From assembly GCA_046498185.1 (NCBI GenBank), contig JAWOBE010000013.1, forward strand, positions 1 through 17,507: a stretch of 17,507 bases of DNA. Reading direction: 5' to 3'. Each line of letters starts with the position of its first letter. Position 1 is the first letter of the stretch. This DNA is from CAYXDR01 sp046498185. Lineage in GTDB: Bacteria; Desulfobacterota; DSM-4660; Desulfatiglandales; Desulfatiglandaceae. Positions 8,854-15,576 of the stretch are shown here, in pieces. The notes beneath the pieces were generated by a model that ran no database searches, was not told the origin of the DNA, and was given only the letters and a program-made list of their open reading frames with translations. A program made the translations under genes and the position numbers.

Positions 8854-9132
8854 TTAAAGGAGATCTCTTTTCCCAGACCCTATATTTTCCCCCTCCCACT
8901 TCGGTGTACCCTCTCCGGTTAATTCCGATGCGGTCTGACTGTCCAATACGATTTCCGGGCCTATGTCAAACGTGGCCTGCATCTTGAAAATTGCAACGAG
9001 CGCTAGTGCTTCATAGATATTCAGATTGGATCCACCCTCAAAAAAAACCTCTTTGAGCTTGTAGAGACATAGCGATAGAATGGTTTTGATCAAAAAACCT
9101 ATCATCAACGATATAAATATAAATAATGACAC
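8854..9132 (-). CDS. Doubtful small ORF upstream of the kinase (hypothetical, possible membrane-anchored peptide)
   Basis: This 92-codon frame ends 23 bases before the kinase start, on the same strand. Its first ~24 residues are hydrophobic (FIFISLMIGFLIKTILSLCL), a possible membrane anchor, followed by a short soluble stretch containing 'NIYEALALVAIFKMQATFDIG'. The start is a GTG with no visible ribosome-binding site, the region is AT-rich, and I recognise no family. It could be a real small gene co-transcribed with the kinase, the remnant of a decayed gene, or chance. Confidence 0.25.
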   Translation of the reverse strand: MSLFIFISLMIGFLIKTILSLCLYKLKEVFFEGGSNLNIYEALALVAIFKMQATFDIGPEIVLDSQTASELTGEGTPKWEGENIGSGKRDLL

Positions 9133-9337
9133 AAGGAAAAATTGCTTTCAAGTAGTAAAAAACAACAGTTCGCCCCGGAACGAATCCACCGTTTCCGCAA
9201 TGGAGTCAAAAATTGATGACCTCTTAACAAGTTAAAAATTCTCTATTTCGTCACCCAGAGCCATATACTTTCCCGGAAAGTCATTTGTAACCTCCCGAGA
9301 CTTCTCTCGCATCCCCTGCGTGCCGCTTTCTCCAGCT
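9133..9337. other. Spacer downstream of the export operon
   Basis: This holds two small symmetric elements: the palindrome ACTTTCC-C-GGAAAGT (9267-9281) and a weak hairpin CGAGA (9296-9300)/TCTCG (9305-9309) shortly after the M50 gene stop. Neither is followed by a T-tract on the minus strand, so no clear terminator is seen. The AT-rich part at about 9100-9240 could contain a promoter for the kinase, but no pair of promoter boxes is convincing. Confidence 0.35.
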
Positions 9338-11497
9338 CTAAAAACCGCCCTCACGTCGGAGCACACCCAAAATATGTCGACTCAGCCGCTGCGCGAGGCC
9401 CCTGGGCCGGCCTTTGATGCTCACCTTTCCGGCAAGAAGACGGTCGGGCAGCGGAGAGGCGATGCTCTCCACCGTGAATGACACACGGTAGAGGGACTGG
9501 ATCGGAACCAGGCGGTCATCATCGGTACGTCGAACAGGAATCGCCCCTCCCACTGGAGCAGCAGGAAGCATACTGTCGAGCTCACGAAGCGCCGCTGTTT
9601 CAATTTGATCAATCGAGGTTTTCACAGGCGGTCGTCCCCCTCGATTCGGGAAGAACAAGGCCTGCATCCCGGGTTCCAGTCTGCTCAGATCCGTTTCCGA
9701 TACATAAGCCATCACCCTCCATTTGCGATCATCAAACATCATGAAAAGGCTCTCATCGGCTCCTATCCACGCCCCTTTCATCATGCCCGGCTTCATCCAT
9801 GTTATGCGGCCGTCGATGGGTGACCGGATACGATTGCGGGCTATTTCGGCTTGTCTTGCACGAAGCCGCTCCAGCGTTGTGATCAATTCGGAATCCAGCA
9901 CCAGCGCACGATCCAGCAGGGTTGCGTCAAAGGCACGGACGGAAACCTGCCAGCGCAAGCTGTCAATTCTCCGCTGCAAATCCGCCACTTCATAAGCCAT
10001 GTCCGGGGTCTCCAGCCTGGCAAGCTTCTGTCCGGCCTTCACATTTATGCCAGGCTCAACGAAAACCTCAGCCACCCTGCAGTCCACCGGCGTGTAGACC
10101 GTGGCATGACTGATCGGCTGCAGTACAGCCGGTGCGGTAATGGTTCGATGCCAGGGATAAAAAAGTACCACCCCCCCAAGCAACAGGAGAAACAAAGTGC
10201 GCACAAGGTTCTTGTTCAATTGGATATCACTCCGTCTTTTGTAGGTGAAGGCCAATCCTTTGAGCAGCGGCTCCCCCCATGATTGCGCAAGGAGAAGGGC
10301 CACCAACATTAGGGACATCACTTTGAAAAACAATGCATAAATGACACCGGCAATCAGCGCAACCAGCATCAGCCGGTAAAGCACACAAGCATAGGCGTAT
10401 ACCAGCATCCTGCGCCGGGCATAATCGGACAAGGCTTCCGGCGGAGGGTCTCCCAGGCCGAACAGGAACTCGCCCGTCTTCCACTTCGCCAAAGCCAGAG
10501 ATCTTTCCTGCAGGTTGGGTATCCGCCAGAGATCAGACAGGAGATAGTAACCATCGAAGCGAAGCAACGGGTTCAAATTAACAACAAGGGTTGTAATCCA
10601 ACTGGCCGTTGCCAGTACGAAGACAGCGTCGCGCATTGTGCCGTCGGGGAGCAGTCCCCAGGCGAGAAGAGCAAGGCAGGCAAGGGCAAGTTCGAAGATC
10701 ATACCTGCGGCGCCGATTTTTAGACGCTCGCCGCGGGCCTGGAGTTTCCAGGCATGGGTGACATCGGTGAACATCACCGGCCAGAAAACCAGGATAGCCA
10801 AACCGATGCTGCTTACGTGACAGCCGGCTCGCTTAGCCGAGTAAGCATGGGCCAGTTCGTGCATTATCTTCACGATGATAATGGCAATCGCATACCACAG
10901 AAGCCCTTCCAGCGACAAAAAATCCAGCGCCGTGGCGATAAACCGATCCGCCTGCCGAATCGCCAGAAAAAGGCCCAGAAGCCCGCTCAAAATAACCAGC
11001 CGGCGGGTAAATGGATGAAAAGCCCATGAGACGAGAGACAGGGTCCGTTCCAGAAAACGGTCGGGGCGAAAAAGCGGCAGGCGAATGAAAAGATATTGAC
11101 GGGTGAATCTTTTGAAACGTCCTTTTTCAAGCAAGGCGGCCCGTTCACCCAGCTTCTTCCGGGCTGCATCTCCGACTGCCTGGACAAGATTGTGATGATC
11201 GAGAAACCGCAGAAAATCTTCAACGTCCTGATTGGATACAACCTGCCCTGTGCGGGCGGCCGCTTCACGGGCGATAGCCGTCGTTGTGCCTCGATCCATC
11301 AGGCTCAGCAGTTCGACTTCCACCCAGCTCAAACGAAAAAAGCGGTCGGACAGCGGATCGTGCAGCACCCATGCAGCGGAACCATCCATTTCGGCCTCAG
11401 CCGGGAACAAGCGAAGATCCTCTCGCAGAACAGGCGGGGGTGCAGCGCCCGGCTGCTGCCGGCCCGGCCCTTTCGGGGACGTCACGGCAATGGCCAT
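9338..11497 (-). CDS. PqqD-like / M50 site-2-type metalloprotease / HlyD-arm fusion protein
   Basis: This 719-residue protein has three parts. Residues ~22-110 are PqqD-like ('VLREDLRLF', then 'WVLHDPLSDRFFRLSW' and helices to 'FLDHHNLV'). Residues ~165-450 are a polytopic membrane core with zinc motif HELAH (213-217, 'KIMHELAHAY') and second motif 'NPLLRFDGYYLL' (309-320), both intact as in M50/site-2 proteases. Residues ~455-690 are a periplasmic HlyD-like arm: a lipoyl-type half 'VYTPVDCRVAEVFVEPGINVKAGQKL', a helical hairpin, the second half 'IRSPIDGRITWMKPG', and a beta barrel. Proteins of this kind are often labelled putative peptide zinc metalloprotease. It is the last gene of the operon, starting 2 bases after the previous stop. 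The role, inferred, is the inner-membrane component that processes or passes the repeat protein. The ribosome-binding site is weak, suggesting translational coupling. No frameshift is seen. Confidence 0.88.
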   Translation of the reverse strand: MAIAVTSPKGPGRQQPGAAPPPVLREDLRLFPAEAEMDGSAAWVLHDPLSDRFFRLSWVEVELLSLMDRGTTTAIAREAAARTGQVVSNQDVEDFLRFLDHHNLVQAVGDAARKKLGERAALLEKGRFKRFTRQYLFIRLPLFRPDRFLERTLSLVSWAFHPFTRRLVILSGLLGLFLAIRQADRFIATALDFLSLEGLLWYAIAIIIVKIMHELAHAYSAKRAGCHVSSIGLAILVFWPVMFTDVTHAWKLQARGERLKIGAAGMIFELALACLALLAWGLLPDGTMRDAVFVLATASWITTLVVNLNPLLRFDGYYLLSDLWRIPNLQERSLALAKWKTGEFLFGLGDPPPEALSDYARRRMLVYAYACVLYRLMLVALIAGVIYALFFKVMSLMLVALLLAQSWGEPLLKGLAFTYKRRSDIQLNKNLVRTLFLLLLGGVVLFYPWHRTITAPAVLQPISHATVYTPVDCRVAEVFVEPGINVKAGQKLARLETPDMAYEVADLQRRIDSLRWQVSVRAFDATLLDRALVLDSELITTLERLRARQAEIARNRIRSPIDGRITWMKPGMMKGAWIGADESLFMMFDDRKWRVMAYVSETDLSRLEPGMQALFFPNRGGRPPVKTSIDQIETAALRELDSMLPAAPVGGAIPVRRTDDDRLVPIQSLYRVSFTVESIASPLPDRLLAGKVSIKGRPRGLAQRLSRHILGVLRREGGF

Positions 11498-11499
11498 TT

Positions 11500-12888
11500 T
11501 TATGTACCGAATGCCTGGCGCAGTGTGGTCAACGGCCGCCTGAAAAGATAGTACCCCAAGCTGACACTGTCGCCGTAAATCTTGGCGGTGCCCCTTAATC
11601 CGATACGAGGTACCGGCACATGGGAATCAAAAACCGCTTCGGCCCGATAACCGAAATTTCCGTCTTCGGCGAGGGTGGCTTGATGCGCCACACGTTCGAG
11701 GCGTGCCGGAAGAGGATTTTCCGGGTCTATATTCAAAAACAGGCGCACCTCGGCCTCGTCGGCCAGGTTGATACTGTCAGAAGGGGGTATCCAGATTTCC
11801 AGCGATGCCGCCGACGGATCGGCCAGCGTCATAATCCTTTCACCAAGGCGAACCGGCCGCCCTCTCAGAGATGCCCTGTCGGGAAACATGACAACCCCGT
11901 TGCGATCGGCTGTCAGTATGACCCGTGACAGTTGTTCCTCGATATAGGCGACTTCGGCCCGGTGCTGCTCGACACGTATGCGGAGAACAGCACGCCTTAA
12001 CAACGCCTCCTGGTTTGAAACAGAGGCCCTGGAGGCCTGCTGCAGTTCGCTCTGAACAACCTCGAAACCCTGCCGGGCGACCTCCAGTCTGGTAGCCAGC
12101 TCGCGGTCATCCAGCCTGACCAATATCTGCCCCGTTTCCACCATTTCATTGGGGGCGACTTCAACGCTGTCTATTACACCGGAAAGCGGCGCCCTTACTA
12201 TGATGGGATCCTCAGGGATAATTTCAGCAGGAGCCAAAACATTGAGTCTCACGGGCACAAACAAAAGGCCCAACAGGATTGCAGCAGCCCCGGCGGTGAA
12301 AAGCAAACGGCGGGAAACCAGGCGACCCCAGATTTTTTTTCTTCCTCTTCGGCGCAGCATGTCAAGGGTCATGGCGGCGCCATCGATCCAGTGTGAAAGG
12401 AGGCGCTGTTCGGCTCCCGTCCAAGGTGCTTCCCGGGCCAGCAACAAGCCACCTAAATGCCGTCCGTCGGGGAGAACCAGCGGCAGCCACAAGCCCTGAG
12501 CCGGCAGGTACTGAGCCCAGTCCGCCACCAGTTCTGAAGGAAGCGATGCACGATCCACCACGGCCGGTTCATTTCGGCTGTGGGTGCAGAGGTAGCGAAA
12601 CAGCGGCGAAATCCAGCGCGCGAGGGCTGCGTTACGGTTGGGGACGGGCAGATTGGAAACCGCTTCCAGCCGCCCACCACCACCTTGTTCATCCCTGAGC
12701 CATAAAAGGCCCGAGCGATAGGGCACCAGCAGAGACGTGTCATTGGCGAGAAGATAGCCCAAATCCCGGATACTATGGGATTCACGCGCCCGGCGTAACA
12801 GCAGCAGAACGGTCGCCAGGCTTTCGGCCCGTCGTTTTTCTCCAGCAGCGGCGCTCGTCGCTCTGGCAAGATTTTCGGTGATGTTCAT
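11500..12888 (-). CDS. HlyD-family adaptor with N-terminal GAF-like cytoplasmic domain
   Basis: In this 462-residue protein, residues ~20-178 resemble a GAF domain: 'LLANDTSLLVPYRSGLLWL', a middle variable part, then 'LWLPLVLPDGRHLGGLLLAR' and a closing helix. A basic stretch (RRRGRKK) leads into one transmembrane helix (~194-213). The rest is a periplasmic adaptor: lipoyl half 'IIVRAPLSGVIDSVEVAPNEMVETGQIL', helical hairpin (~260-320), second half 'VILTADRNGVVMFPD', and a beta barrel to ~440. Topology is therefore cytoplasmic GAF, one membrane pass, periplasmic arm. Its ATG overlaps the previous gene's stop by 4 bases (ATGA), and the M50 fusion begins 2 bases after its TAA. It probably joins the same envelope-spanning complex; the GAF-like part could sense a ligand or dock a cytoplasmic partner. 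The GAF assignment is by pattern and is less sure than HlyD. Confidence 0.85.
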   Translation of the reverse strand: MNITENLARATSAAAGEKRRAESLATVLLLLRRARESHSIRDLGYLLANDTSLLVPYRSGLLWLRDEQGGGGRLEAVSNLPVPNRNAALARWISPLFRYLCTHSRNEPAVVDRASLPSELVADWAQYLPAQGLWLPLVLPDGRHLGGLLLAREAPWTGAEQRLLSHWIDGAAMTLDMLRRRGRKKIWGRLVSRRLLFTAGAAAILLGLLFVPVRLNVLAPAEIIPEDPIIVRAPLSGVIDSVEVAPNEMVETGQILVRLDDRELATRLEVARQGFEVVQSELQQASRASVSNQEALLRRAVLRIRVEQHRAEVAYIEEQLSRVILTADRNGVVMFPDRASLRGRPVRLGERIMTLADPSAASLEIWIPPSDSINLADEAEVRLFLNIDPENPLPARLERVAHQATLAEDGNFGYRAEAVFDSHVPVPRIGLRGTAKIYGDSVSLGYYLFRRPLTTLRQAFGT

Positions 12889-13679
12889 GGCTTAAAAATA
12901 TCTGCGGAGTTGGAGGAATTTTCAGCCTCCCGGTCCCTGTCGGGAAAGGAAACAAATCCGCTCATTCCCGGCAGCAATTTTACGCCCCCTTCCCTTTCCA
13001 GAACGCCAATGACCCGGATCGTCTGGCTGACAGGATCCACCCGCCCCACAATATGCCGCACCCTGCCCTGCTCCCTTTGGCTGGTGGCATCCGTCGTGAA
13101 GTGAAACGCCATGTCCTTTCTCAGCCATCTCAGCCATTCAGCCGGCAGGATCATTTCAACTTCAAGGGATTTTACATCGGTCAATTCCACCATGGGCTGG
13201 CCTTCTGCAAGATACTGGTGGGGATAGGCGGCGCGTGAAGTGATTGTCCCGCTGAATGGGGCGGTAACTGTGCATTTTGCCAGAATCGCTTTAATTCGAG
13301 AAATTTCCGCCTCGGCCATAGCCATTTCGGCCTGTGCAAGGGATATTTCAAGAACGCTCCCGGAAGATAAATCATGAAGACGCCGCTGGCTCGCCAGATT
13401 CGCTGCCGCGGCATCACGCCGGGCTTCAACCGACCGCAGGGCTGCAGCTTGTTCACTGCAATCGAAGGCGGCTATGCGCTGGCCGGCCTTGACACTCTGC
13501 CCTTCTTCCACCGGAAAATCCATCAGCCTGGCACTAACGGGTGCAGACAGGACCGTTTGTGTCCGTGCCCTGAGCTGTGCCCGCAACTCATCAGGGTTTC
13601 GGGGTGAGGCGGAAACCGGTGTTAAAATCAACGCCATACCACACATCAAAGCCGGCAGCTTCCAATTAGCTTTTTTCAT
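12885..13679 (-). CDS. Periplasmic HlyD/MFP-type adaptor with signal peptide
   Basis: This 264-residue protein begins with a signal peptide (MKKANWK, hydrophobic 'LPALMCGMALILTPVSA', likely cut after SA). The lipoyl half is 'VLSAPVSARLMDFPVEEGQSVKAGQRIAAF' in two stretches (residues ~43-72), then a helical hairpin (~75-135), 'CTVTAPFSGTITSR' (~136-149), and a beta-barrel domain with 'VGRVDPVSQTIRV' and 'LLPGMSGFV'. This layout is typical of RND-type membrane-fusion proteins, which are periplasmic, rather than of HlyD with a membrane anchor. It is short for the family and lacks much of the usual C-terminal domain. The in-frame ATG at 13721, 4 bases after the tolC-like stop, is an alternative start favoured by coupling; I chose 13679 for its standard signal peptide. 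It ends in a 4-base overlap with the next gene. Confidence 0.85.
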   Translation of the reverse strand: MKKANWKLPALMCGMALILTPVSASPRNPDELRAQLRARTQTVLSAPVSARLMDFPVEEGQSVKAGQRIAAFDCSEQAAALRSVEARRDAAAANLASQRRLHDLSSGSVLEISLAQAEMAMAEAEISRIKAILAKCTVTAPFSGTITSRAAYPHQYLAEGQPMVELTDVKSLEVEMILPAEWLRWLRKDMAFHFTTDATSQREQGRVRHIVGRVDPVSQTIRVIGVLEREGGVKLLPGMSGFVSFPDRDREAENSSNSADIFKP

Positions 13680-13725
13680 TTTTCCACAACCTGATCCGCT
13701 CCAGTTTTTCACCGGAGGCATCGTC

Positions 13726-15300
13726 TTATTTCGATTCAAATTCAGATGTCCGATCCATTCCCGCACCGGGTGATAGAATCGGTCCCGGAAGAACCCCCGC
13801 ATCCCATTTCTCCAACTGCCTGGAAATAGCGGCGGTCAGTTCTTCAAGATTCATAGTTTGAAATTCAACCGGCACCGCATCAAGACCTAGGCTCATCAAC
13901 AACGAACCAAAGGCATCCTGGGTATTGGCCTGTGCTTCGTACCGGCGTAATTTGGCTCTGAGAGAGCTGGCCTCGCTGCGTATTTGTTCCACCCTGCTAC
14001 CCGCATCGGCGGCCACCGTGGCCTCGGTATGCTGCGCGATTTCACGTTCCAGGTCATCCAGCTCCCGAGCCCGCTTCATTTGGTTCGTCGAATCCTGGTA
14101 CCGCTGCCACGAAATATGCAGCCGGCTTATAACCGCCATGTTCAAGGCAAGACGCCGAACCTTCGCCAGGTCCTCCCGGACTTCGGCAATTTCCCTCACC
14201 TTGGGGCCCGAAAAAAGGCGCATCAGATTCCAGGTGACATGGGAGCTGGCCTCGGTCCAGGTTTTATGGACCAGGTAGGAGTTGCTGTCGTAATGGCCCG
14301 AAAAACCCAGTTCCAGCCCGGGAAAGAGCCTCAACAGGGCTTTTCGGCTTTCGTTCCGCTCGATACGTGCGTTATATATTTGTTCTTCTATATCAAGGGA
14401 ATTCTGGAGAGCTGTAAGCTCCAGATCTTCGATGTCGGCGGTTATAACAGGCGGCGCATCGAAACAGGCGGGGGCTTTCAGAATCAATTCCTGGCTCGGC
14501 TTCACATTGATCAGCGATTTCAACTCAACTTCCGCAGTCACCAAGGATTGTTCTATGGCTTCAAGCTGACCGATCAACTCCAGAAGGGCGCGGCGATTTT
14601 GAAGCGTGGTCAACGGCGCCTGGACCCTCTCCTTGGCCAGGATATCCAGGTGATCCAATGCAGTTCGGCACTCATCCAGAGTGCGCTTAACCTCAGGTTT
14701 CAAAACCTGTGCAGCATAAGCACGCATATAGGCGACACGCGTCTGTTGCAGCATACGCTGAACGAGTTTTTGCCGATTGCCCTGGCTGATCAAATACCGG
14801 TCCGCTTCCTGGTGCGCCTGGTAATAGCTGACACCGAAATCCAGTATGTTCCAGGAAAGGCCGAGGTCAGCCGTTAATCTACTTTTTTCATCCGATGTGG
14901 TGGGAGACCTGGAGAGAATGCGATCCCAGTATCCCCGGCTGAAGGAAGCCTCTTCTTTGTTTCGACTGGTATACCCGGCTTTTGCTGCCAGAACCGGTAA
15001 CATGTCGAACTTGGCAAGCTCGAACTGCCCCCAGGCCATGGCCTCCTCGATCATGCGTGTCCGATGATCCAGGTTGTAGGCAACTGCGCGTGCCATGGCT
15101 TCTTCCAGTTTCAACGGTGAGGTTACAGGAACCTGTCCCTTGAAAAGGACCTCCTGGTCTTCCCGGATAACATCCGTTTTTTCATCTATTTCCAATGGCT
15201 TAGGCACCACCGCACAACCGCTCAAACCCAGCACGAAAAAACAAAAGACAGCTGCCGCGACTGCACCCAGTCGCCTTCCATCGAAATATTCACAAAGCAT
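13726..15300 (-). CDS. TolC-family outer-membrane efflux/secretion lipoprotein
   Basis: This 524-residue protein has a lipoprotein signal peptide with lipobox LSGC (Cys29). Two OEP-type repeats follow, at ~62-270 and ~290-490. Family features include 'LKLEEAMARAVAYNLDHR', strand-forming 'LTADLGLSWNILDFGVSY', the long helix 'LQNRRALLELIGQLEAIEQ', 'VTAEVELKSLINVKP', and the second-half pair 'THVTWNLMRLFSGPK'-like strand plus helix (around 'SSHVTWNLMRLFSGP'). Such proteins trimerise into an outer-membrane barrel with a periplasmic helical tunnel. The lipid anchor is commoner in RND-type outer-membrane factors (CusC/OprM style) than in E. coli TolC. The start is firmly set by AGGAG 6 bases upstream, and the gene lies 21 bases after the repeat-protein stop. 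It is inferred to be the exit pore for that protein. Confidence 0.9.
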   Translation of the reverse strand: MLCEYFDGRRLGAVAAAVFCFFVLGLSGCAVVPKPLEIDEKTDVIREDQEVLFKGQVPVTSPLKLEEAMARAVAYNLDHRTRMIEEAMAWGQFELAKFDMLPVLAAKAGYTSRNKEEASFSRGYWDRILSRSPTTSDEKSRLTADLGLSWNILDFGVSYYQAHQEADRYLISQGNRQKLVQRMLQQTRVAYMRAYAAQVLKPEVKRTLDECRTALDHLDILAKERVQAPLTTLQNRRALLELIGQLEAIEQSLVTAEVELKSLINVKPSQELILKAPACFDAPPVITADIEDLELTALQNSLDIEEQIYNARIERNESRKALLRLFPGLELGFSGHYDSNSYLVHKTWTEASSHVTWNLMRLFSGPKVREIAEVREDLAKVRRLALNMAVISRLHISWQRYQDSTNQMKRARELDDLEREIAQHTEATVAADAGSRVEQIRSEASSLRAKLRRYEAQANTQDAFGSLLMSLGLDAVPVEFQTMNLEELTAAISRQLEKWDAGVLPGPILSPGAGMDRTSEFESK

Positions 15301-15306
15301 AGTTGA

Positions 15307-15311
15307 CTCCT
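15307..15311 (-). promoter_or_regulatory. Shine-Dalgarno of the TolC-family gene
   Basis: On the minus strand AGGAG ends 6 bases before the ATG at 15300. It is the clearest ribosome-binding site in the operon. It sits in the 21-base gap after the repeat-protein stop codon, which supports co-transcription with independent translation initiation. Confidence 0.75.
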
Positions 15312-15321
15312 GATCCTGTAA

Positions 15322-15576
15322 TTAGGCCGCCAAATTTATGGATTTTGCATCCTCCACGAGAAGGTCCCGCTCCTCGAGGAAGCCCAGGCGTCCGGCCAGC
15401 CGGACCTGTTCCGACAAGGACGGCGCACCTTCCAACATTAAACGATCGTCATCCAGTTCAACAACCTCATCCTCCGAAAGATCATCCCCGGAAGAATCGC
15501 CGCTGATTCGGTCTTCGTCCGTTACAACAGAAAGACCAGCAGCGGCTTCACCACTGTCTTCCGCCTCTTCGGCTTC
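15322..15576 (-). other. Acidic stretch plus amphipathic C-terminal tail (possible sorting signal)
   Basis: The last 84 residues of the repeat protein hold about 20 Asp/Glu in the first 50, then a less acidic tail containing 'APSLSEQVRLAGRLGFLEER' and ending 'SINLAA'. The tail could form one amphipathic helix or two. Its position at the extreme C-terminus, after the last folded domain, is where an export or processing signal would be expected. This role is inferred. Confidence 0.45.

Noticed and set aside
13984..14877. 297-codon plus-strand frame over the TolC-family gene
   Set aside because: It is antisense to a confidently assigned gene, its translation has no family features, and it has no ribosome-binding site; a shadow frame.
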